Assembly (NCBI GenBank): GCA_037176885.1 | Contig: JAWWNJ010000040.1 | Span: forward strand, 1,302,001-1,366,000 | DNA from: Favolaschia claudopus | Lineage: Eukaryota; Basidiomycota; Agaricomycetes; Agaricales; Mycenaceae | Length of the DNA stretch: 64,000 bases | Direction: 5' to 3' | Shown here: in pieces, positions 42,430-52,726 of the stretch | How the letters are laid out: each line of letters opens with the position of its first letter | Numbering within the stretch: position 1 is the stretch's first letter | Made by a program: the position numbers and the translations under genes | Notes under the pieces: model-generated | The model's database searches: none | What the model was told of the DNA's origin: nothing | What the model saw: the letters and a program-made list of their open reading frames with translations, nothing else

Positions 42430-43706
42430 TGTAATGCCTGGGGAAATTTGTTGCCATCCAAGCATCATCTCCCGTCGTTGTTCCTCAGCATAAACACCTC
42501 GCCGAACCTCATCCTCATACCGAAGCATCCTACTTCGGTAACTTTCTCGATATCGGTCATTGCGGCGAGGCTGATTGATATCGTACTAGCAGTGAGGCTA
42601 CGGGATACACAGTTTTTCGTTGAATTGAAACTGAGCACGGAAGTTTCGCGCCGTTGACAATTTTAGCTTGCAATATCAAGATGCCTGCTGGTTGTCAATC
42701 TCGCAGCCTCCTACTAATAGGTTGTATCTAAACTTTTGAGTCGGACGACTTTCCCGGTAATTAATTAATATCATTTTGCCTTGTCTGCCATCCAAGCGAC
42801 AATTCACGGTGTACTTCCTGACTATACATCCCGCTACGAAGTTCCCCTTCATATCTCAGGAACTTACTGCGTTGACTTTCTCGATGTCGATCTTCGCGTC
42901 GTGGTTGATTGAGCTTCCATTCATGATCAAGTGCTTCGTCTAACACTCGACTGTGATCTGTTAAAGGAGACAAATCTTCATATCATGATACAATATATGA
43001 CTGAAGTACAACATACCACAATCCGGGAATGCTTTCAACCTCCGTTCATCCTGTTCTACTTTCCGTCTCAGCTTCTGCGCTCGCGACTGTTGACTGTCGT
43101 ATTCTTTGATATCCAACAAATCCTCAATTTTGGCGGCGAGTTCACGTGAGCGACAGAACAACGTGGGGCTGGACACATACGGGTTCGTGTTTGTCAAGGA
43201 GACAGAAGGCCATCACCTTTGGTTGAATTAATATTCTCCTTTGCTTCCCTCTCCCTTCTCTTTCTTTGGCCAGCTGAACGACGCTGGAATTCAGATCGAG
43301 GTTGTTTTTTGAAATGGTCAAATTGCTGAAACCTGAGCCGAGTTCCTGTTGACATTGCGTCGGACTCGAGTGTAACGGATCTACCGCTCGCATCAGCTCA
43401 CGGCGAGATTTGCCCGAGTCGTTGCCAAGACTCAATACACAGCCTCCATTTTCTAGTATAAGTAGTTAGCTGATTGTCGTAGATTCCTTTCCCTAGGTCA
43501 ATCTAAGACTTACACCAGTTCTTTTTGTTTGATCCACTTGTGCCGGAACTCGACTCGCCTTCGCTTCCGTCACATCGAGATTCCTCTTTTGTTTCGAGCA
43601 AGAAAGGTTCGGGTCGAGTCATGGACGGTGTTGCAGGTAACAGTGAGCGTAAATGGTGTCCAGTCGAGGGCATGGTGGTACAGTAGTTAGAATGCAAGGA
43701 GCTCAT
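42430..43706 (-). CDS. Charged, coiled-coil protein gene with a duplicated 45-residue unit
   Basis: Minus-strand open stretches follow each other with splice-like gaps: 43706-43514 (Ser/Thr/Pro-rich), 43453-43200, about 43145-43020 (ELAAKIEDLLDIKEYDSQQS, then RAQKLRRKVEQDERRLKAF), and 42960-42761. The last contains LNQPRREDRHRESQRSKFLR, then YEGELRSGMYSQEVHRELSL. A diverged second copy of this unit is at about 42585-42440: INQPRRNDRYRESYRSRMLR, then YEDEVRRGVYAEEQRREMML. Both end in GWQ. The duplication at protein level argues these are true exons. No family recognised. Exact exon joins were not fixed; an intronic TATACTAG branch/acceptor near 43456 supports splicing. Confidence 0.5.
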
Positions 43707-44262
43707 GGGTGGAGTCTGGTGGAGCGGTGGGCAGACAAATTGTGTTGGCTGGTTTGTCTGGCAGGGACCGGGTCCTCAATTGTAATATAGATATTACCTT
43801 GAAAATGAGTGTGAGATTCTCGGTCTCTGGCAACTGGCCTCTGCTTGGTGCCATTCTGCTTTGATTTTACGACCTAAACTGCATTTCGGTTCTCAAAAAC
43901 CTTACTGTATAGTTTCCAGAGTGTTATTCATTTAGTTACCGTCGATATATTGCCACCAACGGTGACTACTCGTAGCCGCTCAACTTGCCCACTTTCTGCT
44001 ATCGTATTCGGAAGGATTGCCGTTTAAGCAAGCATCAGCTGATTGCCGACTGGTGGTGGTGGGTCTGGTTTCCGGGACAGGAAGGTTTGGGGTTTGTTTG
44101 GGGTAGTCCTGGTCAAGAACTTTCGTTACCGCCACCCCTTGAGGTGAGCCCAAACTTTTCAAGCGACCTGGACGGTGTCATAAAGCGGCTGCCCACTGCG
44201 AGGCGACCCGGCTCCACATGCCTGTCAAGCGACCCGGGTCGCTCCGCACAAACTCGCTATTA
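43707..44262. other. No gene recognised
   Basis: GCGACC(T/C)GG words in both orientations at about 44160-44245 resemble the end motif of the MITE at 1891 (AAGCGACCCAGGTCGCT), possibly a decayed relative. Confidence 0.35.
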
Positions 44263-44446
44263 GGGGCGCTCAATTCTTAGCTCGTCGGCTCGTCTCGTCC
44301 CAGAAACTATTGAATTGCATGATGAGCTGATGAGCTGCTGATCCACTCCGCATTTCTCTCCACTTCCCATCAAATTTTGATCCCCTCATCAGGAAATCGA
44401 TATTTTACGGACGAGACGAGCTGACGAGCTAAGAATTGAGCGCCCC
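44263..44446. mobile_element. 184-bp MITE, GGGGCGCTCAATTC family
   Basis: TIRs GGGGCGCTCAATTCTTAGCT and inverse, about 38 bp; TA at both borders. The second copy, inverted, is at 63388-63572. Confidence 0.9.
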
Positions 44447-44548
44447 TATTGTCTCCTCCGTTGTCTCTGAGCCAAAGTTGATCGTCCCAAATAGGATGGA
44501 CTGCCGGTGAAACCCGAAAAGAGTGATTTGAACGTTGTTGACCGAGAT

Positions 44549-44757
44549 ATCCTATACTTTAAAAGAGGACGGCACAGCCACAGCTCCCGGAAAGGGAATT
44601 CACCCCGTGACGTTCTGTCAAAGCCTGAGAATTCCCGCGGCGACGCGTGCCGGCGAGTGCAGCGAGCGGCGGTGCGGCGCCGTCGGCCTAGAGGTGAAGG
44701 AAGGTGCCGAGTGCGGTAGTCTGAGTGGCGAAGGCACGGGTCGCATAGCTCGTCTCG
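44549..44757. repeat. GC-rich dispersed repeat, copy at 44.6 kb
   Basis: Direct match to 15547-15763, including the terminal CGAAGGCACGGGT and ATAGCTCGTCT words. Confidence 0.8.
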
Positions 44758-45159
44758 ACTGGAAACAACAGTAACAAGGTGTATTTGAGCCCCCAGAATT
44801 ATATTCTACTTCACCCTTTCTACGGTGCTGAAACTGACCACTAATAGTTTCGGTCTTTGCATGCCGATGTAAACTAGGGGAAATTAGGCGGGAAAACAAT
44901 CGAAAAAAAAAATTAGTAGAAGTCTGAAAGGTCGTTTCAACCCTCTAGAATCCAAGCCATATTCGCGATCATCCTGAGCAAAGCGTGACGCCTAAAGTGT
45001 GACAGGACGGGGTGTTACTTTACCGAATGCTCCTCCGAACTTGCTCCGACCATGAGCATCCCTGTACATTTACGGCACCGGGCCTCGGAGCCCTACCTAC
45101 GTTATATAGAGGCGTGTGTATAATTCGTTCCGTAAGCACCGGTGCTTCCTACAACGTTT
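44758..45159. other. No gene recognised
   Basis: No supported gene or repeat. Confidence 0.35.
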
Positions 45160-45973
45160 GACTGTATGCTGAGCATGGAGCGCAGTTTGTCAGAGTCGGT
45201 CTCTACTATCAGCGTTATACAGGACACAGGAATTGGTCCAACGCAGGCGATCCCTCATTCCTCAGGTTTGTTTTGTGATTGATATTGGGTCATAATATTA
45301 TATCAACATGGTCGTGCTTACCACTGGTCTTCGTCCTCCACCAGAAACAGTCATCCGGAACTCATATTCTAGCGCGGACACCCAGGCGAAAACTGTCCCC
45401 AGCCAAGGTCCGCGCCCTGCACCCAGTCCTGTACATAAGCTTCTAAATGCGCATCAGTCGGATTGCTTGCCACATCTTCCTACGCGGCTGTCCTTCCTCA
45501 ATCACAGGTGGGAGATGGAGCAGCCGCAATAATTACATCTAACAGCGCAGGGTCGCAAACGTCTCACGGGTATGCGGGTCATGTTATCCGGGCTCACTCT
45601 CTAACCCCGGTCAGAATTTCACCCCTAGTTGTTACCGCCATAGGTTTAAGTGGGACATCAATGATCGCTTTAATAGCGGGACTAACAGCCCTGCTGCTTT
45701 CTCGGAGAAAAAAGGGGAAGGCCAAATTGGAGGAAACAACCCCTGTACCAGCACGGGTTGCGAGCATTAATCCTTTCATCATCGACCATCCGGTCCCTTG
45801 GGCAAGTCCGCCACCGTATACCACTTCTCCAGGATCTTCCTGCGTAGTGCTCAATGGAAAGTTCCAGCATGGGCTTCCATGAAAGGACTTTCACAAAACG
45901 ATATAGAGTATGTATGCCGTTCTCAATTGACGATTGCTGAGAAACCAGTTTCGAGTGCAAATTCGAGTATATC
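45160..45973 (+). pseudogene. Single-pass membrane protein gene cut by an LTR retrotransposon
   Basis: The clearest exon is 45450-45882. It has a Ser/Thr-rich outer part, then one hydrophobic helix (PLVVTAIGLSGTSMIALIAG then LTALLLS), followed directly by RRKKGKAK as a stop-transfer anchor and a cytosolic tail with a PPPYTTSP motif. Upstream open stretches at about 45175-45270 (SLSESVSTISVIQDTGIGPT) and 45308-45406 may be earlier exons. No signal peptide was located. The layout resembles fungal Mid2/Skg6-like surface proteins; function unknown. The LTR begins at 45974, so the tail is truncated or replaced. Confidence 0.5.
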
Positions 45974-46096
45974 TGTGACACCAAATACTCATTAATCACC
46001 CATTTCCCCCTCGACTTCTACTTCGGTTAATATTCAAAACCTGGATTCTCCAACGCGTACACTTCGACTCACAGAATTGTCAAACGTGACCGCGCC

Positions 46097-46513
46097 AGGC
46101 CCCCGGTCACTACCTATTAGGTTCGTCACAGATAGAGTAAATCAACGTCTTGAAAACCCCGTACCTTCGTCGCAAAAATAGTGTAAATCAAGCGGAAACT
46201 GCCCAATGTCTGTCGCAGATAGAGTAAATCGCGCGGAGCGCGAGAAATTTTTGAGACCTGAAGTCGGTCTGGGGAATTACAAGCAAATCGCAAGACAGAT
46301 TTCGAGCGTCAAGCAGCAAAAATAAACCGAAATTGGATGATTCTGAGCAGTTTTAAGCTCAAATTTGCTTCAGAAAAGGCTAAACAACTGTCCTTTGGGG
46401 GATCCAGCCGCAAAAATTCGAAATTAGCCCCAGATGTTCGTCACAAATAGAGTAAATCAGCCCAAATTTCGGGCGACGATGTGACGAACCTAATAGGTAG
46501 TGACCGGGGGCCT
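46097..46513. mobile_element. 417-bp MITE in the LTR, 8-bp target duplication
   Basis: TIR AGGCCCCCGGTCACTACCTA and inverse (about 34 bp); ACCGCGCC is duplicated at 46089-46096 and 46514-46521. The right LTR keeps the empty site. Inside, AGATAGAGTAAATC-type words recur three times, each next to a TCG(T/C)CACA/TCGCAGA word. An 8-bp duplication suggests hAT. Confidence 0.93.
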
Positions 46514-46796
46514 ACCGCGCCGGCAAATTTACCTTTTCAACCAAGGTTACGGAAAATTCCCACGAGCCCGAGATGGCCGAGTACAAGAAATCTCGCAGCG
46601 CGTACCTCCACAGTGGCAAGATCCAGGAGAACAATAAGGCGTACAGCCTTCAATGCGCAGAATCAGGCCATTTTCCAAGTATAGTAACCCCGTCTTATTG
46701 TTCTTCGGCTTCACAGCCTTGTTTTCTTGTTTCGGCAACCATTGTTTTGCCCTTCTCATTGTAGCATCATTGTCTGCTATGCTAGCCTCCGAACAG

Positions 46797-46805
46797 TATA
46801 AATAG
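46797..46805 (+). promoter_or_regulatory. TATA box of the 5' LTR
   Basis: TATAAATAG in the middle of the LTR, the expected place for the retrotransposon promoter; repeated exactly in the 3' LTR. Confidence 0.6.
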
Positions 46806-47360
46806 AGGTACCTAGTTACAGTAGAAGAGGTCTGGTCCATGTACATTTGATCCCCACTTTTGCTTCCTTCACCGGTGTAATTGATTCAATCCAATTGACT
46901 TCGCACCTGAAACATCTGCCTGAACAACTCTCTCTCACTTTGTTATCGCCCTCCGGTCCTCGTAAAGATCGAGACCATCAGTATTGTCCAGTGTTTCACC
47001 TAAACGTACTGACTTCTTGATTTTAAGTCTCAACAACATTTCGGTGGAAGTTTACGTCCAGCGCGTAAATTCCTCAAAAGCGAAATCAAGACTTGTAGGG
47101 ACTCAGGATCTTCAAAACAGCTATCTGTGTGTTGTTCTACCGTGCAACGGAGTATATTCGACATAGGAGCCCACTCATTCACGTATTGTGATAAACGATA
47201 CATCTAATCGATACGTGAAAGTAGTTATTTTACTGCCTCACATCTGGAGCCCACCGCGAGGGGTTTCTATCGTCGATAACTACGCTCCATTGCCGGTTAC
47301 GACCAACAACAATCCGCTATTACACTTACAATCTATCTCCATCACCAACCTACATTTGCC

Positions 47361-49003
47361 ATGTCCAACTTGCCTCTCCCTCCTGCTACTCGGCCCCGAA
47401 GCCGTATTGATATGCCTCCTCTGCATGCCAGAGGGGCTCCAAAGAAATTCACTGGTCGTCCTCACGACATCACCAAATTCCTCAATCACTGTGAAAAGCT
47501 GTTTGCACAGAACAATGTATTCGACGACCTTGAAAAGGTAGAATGCATGGCCGAATATTGTTCCCGTCGTGTTCTTCACATACTGGAGGGCATGAAAAAT
47601 TATTCAACACCTCGCTGGGATGTCCTCACTATTGACATGCAGCAGATGTTTGATGCGGATCGGGATGTTCAACGTCACAAGCCAGGAGACTTGCGGAAGC
47701 TCACGGAGAAATGGCGGAAAACCCCAATCAAATCAATGAGCAGCTGGAAGAAATACTTCCGTCAGTTCACAACCATCGCTGGTTGGCTTGTCCACAAAAG
47801 TCAGATCGAGGAGACCGAGAGTGACCGCTATTTGTGGCGCGGAATGCATTCCCATCTTAGGCACACCGTTGAAAATCGCCTTCTCGCACAAGACCCGAAG
47901 CGAGACATGTCTGTGCCATTTACTGAGGCAGAGATAGTTGGAATTGTTGAAGCAAAATTCAAACGCGGACGCTTTGATGCTGATATCGAGTCCAACGATG
48001 AATCCGATGATGCGACAGATTCAGATTGGGACTCAGATAGTGACAGCTCTAGTTCAGAATCATCGGACTCAGAGGATGAGATTGAGCATCAAAGGAAGAA
48101 AAAGAAGTCATCGAAGAGTAAACCGCTTCCAAAGAAGAAGGCCACTCGCATCCGGGAGGCCATTCAACCTTCAGTTCCAAAGCCTGTCGCAGCGCCAAAG
48201 AGTAACACAGATGAAGTCGATGATCTGGTTAAACGGCTAAGCCGTATGAACATTGACGACAGAGAGTACAGTTATCTGTACTACAAAGCAACCCGTCTTG
48301 ATCCTCTGGTAGCAAAATGCATTCGCGCACCGAACTTGATGACAGTCCAAGCACCTCCTGTCCTCAATAATCCCCGCAACGTACGATTCAACGCACCTCC
48401 AAATCCACCACTTCCTCCTCCCACCAATAATCCTACAGCTCCCGGGGAACGTATGTGTTGGGGTTGCGGTGAAAAGGGACATGGATTGTGGGAATGCCCA
48501 GTCATGGCCAAACCAATTAGCAAGGGTGAACTGTGCGTAAAGGCGATCGCGGAATCGAATGGAATGACGGGAATCTTCTTCGAAGGTTTGGCAACCAAGG
48601 AGAAACCCTCCATCATGCATATCTTCGGCAGCGTGATCAACACGTACCTTCAGGCCCACCAGCTCGAACCAATCTCGCGTTTACAGCTATGGCAGCGACC
48701 CATGAATCCCAGGATTCTTCAGACAGCGAGATAATTTTCCCAGTCTTTGTTCAATCTATTACTTCGGATGAAGAACTCACTCGGATATTCTCGGTGACTC
48801 GCGACAAAGAACCTCGTCCAGCTCCATACCAGGTTCCCCAACAAGGAACAAATCGGCCGAATACTCGAGCTCATGTAAAGAAACCAGGAGCTCAACTCGA
48901 ACAAATCCCGGAGAGTGTGAAAGCTTCCGGAAAGAAACCAGAGCCACACGGGTCAAGCATGAAAATGCAGACAGTCCGTCAATGTAATCGCAACAGCCAG
49001 TAG
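47361..49003 (+). pseudogene. gag: gag with zinc knuckle, frameshifted near its end
   Basis: Open from ATG 47361 to 48734. The N-terminal half is a helical retrotransposon capsid-like region (APKKFTGRPHDITKFLNHCE, WKKYFRQFTTIAGWL), followed by a Ser/Asp/Glu tract, a Lys-rich basic patch, and a zinc knuckle CWGCGEKGHGLWEC (C-x2-C-x4-H-x4-C) near residue 370. After about 48540 the meaningful sequence (PARTNLAFTAMAATHESQDS and SDSEIIFPVF) continues in another frame to 49003. Gag packages the RNA into virus-like particles. The start 13 bp after the LTR is unusually close. Confidence 0.85.
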
Positions 49004-50163
49004 ATCCGATTGAACATCGCATTGATTTCTCGCGGGACGATGTTGTCATGGAGGATAACGAGGGTGCCGAACCTGCCGAATCTGCATCAAAGTCGGCCAA
49101 TCAAAAGCCGACAAAGCGCAACAGCCCTCGCCAATCTGCCGTCTCGGCATTTATTGACCCGAAAGAGATTTTGTTCAGTGCGGGTCAACTCCTGGCTGTT
49201 TCGCCAGTTGTATCAAGTGCTTTGATTGAAGTCCTCAAGTTGAAGAACTCTGGACGCAATGCAGCCACACTCTCCAATCTTGTCAACGAACCTACTGAAT
49301 CAACCTCTTCCCCGAGTCCAGTTGTTGCCGCGACTTTCATCACCCGAGATCGGCAGCGATTAATTCGATTGCAGGTTCAAATGAATGGCAAGACAGTTCT
49401 TGCTATTGTTGACACCGGCTCTATGTTGAATGTTGTCTCTCGGGGAGCCTGGAGAGCCTATATGTCTCACATATCCATGGATATCAGCCGGCATATCAAT
49501 ATGGGCGATGCAAATGGAGGGCAAGCGCAACTTCGAGGCTATTTGAAGGATGTCTCGATGACCATGGGTGGAGTTGAAACCTCTGCTAGTTTTTGGGTCG
49601 GAGAGAAGGTTCCGTTTGACATTCTACTTGGCCGCCCATGGCAGCGTGGAAACTATGTTTCAATCGAGGAAAGGCGCGATGGAACATACCTGGTCTTCAA
49701 AGATCCAGACTCGAATGAGAACCGTTACGAGCTGCTCGTTGATGAAGGGGAAGACAATTACACCTCCTCCTCCAATATAATTGACACTCCTGCTGTCTCA
49801 ATGCCCATCCCCGGAAGTTATATGATTCAAACCATCGAACCGGCAGTTCTTGAACCAGAAAGAATCAACCCTGCTCTCATACCAATCCCTCCAAGCCCTT
49901 CACCGAGCAATCCCTCGGTTCAACATGTTGAATTTATGGCTATTCCGTGGACAACTGACCTGGAGGAAGAATTATTTGGAGATGATGATTCTATATCCAC
50001 ACACTCGTCAATGCCAGAGCTAGAGACGAATTTACCAACCCCGGCAATCACCCCAGACATACCGGAAGTCGGTTCAGTACTTTCTGCCACAACCTACGCA
50101 GTTCATCCACCTCAAATTGAACAACTTTGGAAAGCCCAATCTGTCCTACCTGCGAAGTTCTGA
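49004..50163 (+). CDS. Retroviral-type aspartic protease region of pol
   Basis: After another frame change at about 49003 the frame is open to 50163. Residues around 49350-49700 form a retropepsin-like domain: LIRLQVQMNGKTVLAIVDTG with the catalytic DTG, then FDILLGRPW as the flap/second-strand motif. An acidic Pro/Ser-rich tail follows. It would cleave the polyprotein inside the particle. Confidence 0.82.
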
Positions 50164-50780
50164 TTCATTCGGGGCTATTTGAAAATGTCAATGAATGGAC
50201 TACCGAGCTCTGCGACTTCAGTCAGGATGCAAACAATCTGCTAGCAGATATTTCGAACTTTGTGGATAATTCGGAGCTTCAAGATGTCACGATCCACACA
50301 TACTATGAGAAATTTGCTTACCTGCGGAGATGGGAAATAATTCCAGGGCCCGTAAACGCACCACATGCGACATATCTTCCGCTGCTCTTGGTCAACCCAC
50401 TGGAATTTTCGAACCTATATCCCTGCCCTCAGCTGAATGACGAAACATCGCGGAAAATCATCCAAGGATTTTTGTTGATGCATCCGGAACTCCTCTGGCT
50501 TGGATTGTACTTCCGATTAACACCTCGCGCCTTTGTCGAAAGAATGGAAGCGCTCGTTAATCGTCACAGGCACGCAGTCACGTCACCTTTTTCTGCGGGA
50601 CCGATACTCGGAGTTACCGAATCGGGTTTAGCGGCCGAAGATCAAACATTGAATGGGATCTTCGACATTCGCCGAATCGGGATTATTTCCTGCATTCTAT
50701 TCGGAACTACATCACCGGGGGCCTGTCCGACCATGAGATATGTCTCATATCACTATACTTGCAGCTCCGACCCCAATTAA
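50127..50780 (+). CDS. Unrecognised reading frame after the protease
   Basis: Overlaps the protease frame by 37 bp in a different frame and reads CPTCEVLIHSGLFENVNEWT, then LRRWEIIPGPVNAPHATYLP and further. No domain recognised. It could be a frameshifted continuation of the same polyprotein. Confidence 0.45.
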   Translation: MESPICPTCEVLIHSGLFENVNEWTTELCDFSQDANNLLADISNFVDNSELQDVTIHTYYEKFAYLRRWEIIPGPVNAPHATYLPLLLVNPLEFSNLYPCPQLNDETSRKIIQGFLLMHPELLWLGLYFRLTPRAFVERMEALVNRHRHAVTSPFSAGPILGVTESGLAAEDQTLNGIFDIRRIGIISCILFGTTSPGACPTMRYVSYHYTCSSDPN

Positions 50781-50925
50781 TTCCCCATGCAATATATAAT
50801 GCACAAGATCCAGTCGGATTTGTGCATTCTGTTCTTTGCCTCCTCCAACATCTCCCCGAATTTTCTAGGGTCCGCCTCAAAACCTTCGCTTCAACGTCAC
50901 TCTAGCTCCTATCTTGAGCTCAGCC

Positions 50926-52470
50926 ATGGCGGATGGGCAGGGCTCAATATCTTTGCCTTCTTCTTACTCTCCCATCTACTCTCCCGCTTCTCCTGTTCTG
51001 GCGCCTTCATCCCCTCGTCCACATAAATCTGGTGTTGCTCCGAATGCACCTGTGATCTCTCGTGCAATTCCAGCCTCTCTGGACCCGATAAGCTCGAATG
51101 GGCATTATCAGTCTGTTGGCTCGCAGGCACCCGTGCCCGCTGCAGAACGTTCTGTTGCGCAGCCCATTGTTCGCCGTGCTACTACTCGTATCCGCGTAAT
51201 CGTTCCCCAGCTCCTGACAACAACAACCGCGCCCGAGCGCAGCGATGAAGAGGATGTGGTGGAAGTCGATCCCCCTCCCCGCTACGTTCGGAATCCAAAT
51301 CGCACGGAACGAACAGCGTCGTCGCGCGGCCGAACAGTTTAGCGGCCTATTCTCCCCATTCCCAACACCACCAACCTTCCCGAGGGTTATGCTCGTCGAA
51401 CCGTTCCGCTTCCTCGACGACTCCGAGCACCACCTGCTCGACCTCGCTTCTCACGGAAATGGAGTGCACCCATTGCCGATCAGCTCTCGAGAGTCAAAGT
51501 TGACATGGCTATTAAGCTCTTCGTGCCATACACTGACTACAACATGGGCGAGACGGATATTTCTGTACAGCGAGAGGAAGCTCGACGCGATGACAATCGA
51601 AATCACTCTTGGATCGAAACATTATACAACGATACACGGAATGCACGGCTACCCAAAGCTATGATCCTCCTCCTCGAAGCTCAGCATAACTTCGAAGAGG
51701 AACTCGGCCAGCCCCATTCGCCTCTCCCAGGAGCGAATATAATCTGTCATCATCTCAACCGCCCCGCTCTGCCAGACGAATTGGATCGGCTTGCTTAGCC
51801 GCACCTCCCCTACGCTGACTGGGAACCTTTCCTCGCTGCGATGTATTGCATTTTTGGGGATCATGCGAAGACACCCCTTATCGAATCCATCCTTACTCGC
51901 GCTCCTTTCCCCCACCATTTAATCGACGTGCCGGTGTATTTCAAAGCTCACATGGGCCCCGACGATCTACTCGTTCAGCAGTTGGCCATGATCCGTCAGA
52001 TGCTCGAGAGCATTATTGGGCGGATTAGCGTGATGGTTGGAGAAACTCCAGAGCTTCATGGGACAGCCCCGCACCGGAAGTGGGCACGCGAAAATGCTGC
52101 GCGCAGAATGTGGTATCCTCGTTACGCTGTTCCTGACTCGGTGTTGGCAATCGCTCTCCGCCGCAACACTTATCCTTCGGACTTGATTCAACCTTACGGA
52201 CCCCATCCTCTCCTTTACACTTTCGAAGTCGAATTCCTTCGATGGGCTGCCGTTGCGCTCACCGGTGTCGATAACCGATTCGTTTTCGTCCAGGATAGGA
52301 TCAACCGAGTTGTGGATGCTCCATGCGCGTACTGGTGCCAGTTTTCGAAGCTATTCCTCGACGGTGTGCTTCACCAGGTCCCTTACATCCGAGTCTTTGC
52401 ACAACCCGACATTCACGACGTCATGTCGCCCCCGGTTACTCCCGATGGTGCTCGCCCGGAGAGCAATTGA
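50926..52470 (+). pseudogene. Extra 514-codon reading frame between protease and RNase H
   Basis: One frame runs from ATG 50926 to the stop at 52468-52470, broken only by two TAG codons (51340-51342 and 51796-51798). The N-terminal third is Ser/Pro-rich (SSYSPIYSPASPVLAPSSPR). The rest looks like a folded, helix-rich protein (ARLPKAMILLLEAQHNFEEE, LLVQQLAMIRQMLESIIGRI, FEVEFLRWAAVALTGVDNRF). No family recognised. Its place between protease and RT/RNase H is unusual for Ty3/gypsy; it may be an accessory gene of the element or a captured gene. Confidence 0.55.
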
Positions 52471-52726
52471 TTAATTGCTTTCAGCTCCACACTTCTTTCT
52501 GTCTCTCTCAAGTTGTACATTAGCTGGTTTGACCCTCTCTCTCCTCCCCAAATGCCGAGTTTTCCCTTGGGAAAAATTCCTCGGCCCCTGCGACTCATTC
52601 CTCATCCCTTGTACCACCAACATGCACTCAATCCACCTCGTTTCCGTCTCGACTTTCGATTTTCCATTCGAGTTTCATCTCCACTTGGCTCAATTTTCTT
52701 CCTGTGCCCCGCGGAAGGCTTTCCTA

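Larger units (their letters stand above)
45974..47347 (+). repeat. 5' LTR (about 950 bp without its MITE)
   Basis: Matches 57747-58704 closely, with small indels (for example, 9 bp present only in the right copy near 57763) and the 417-bp MITE plus its 8-bp duplication extra. Confidence 0.92.
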
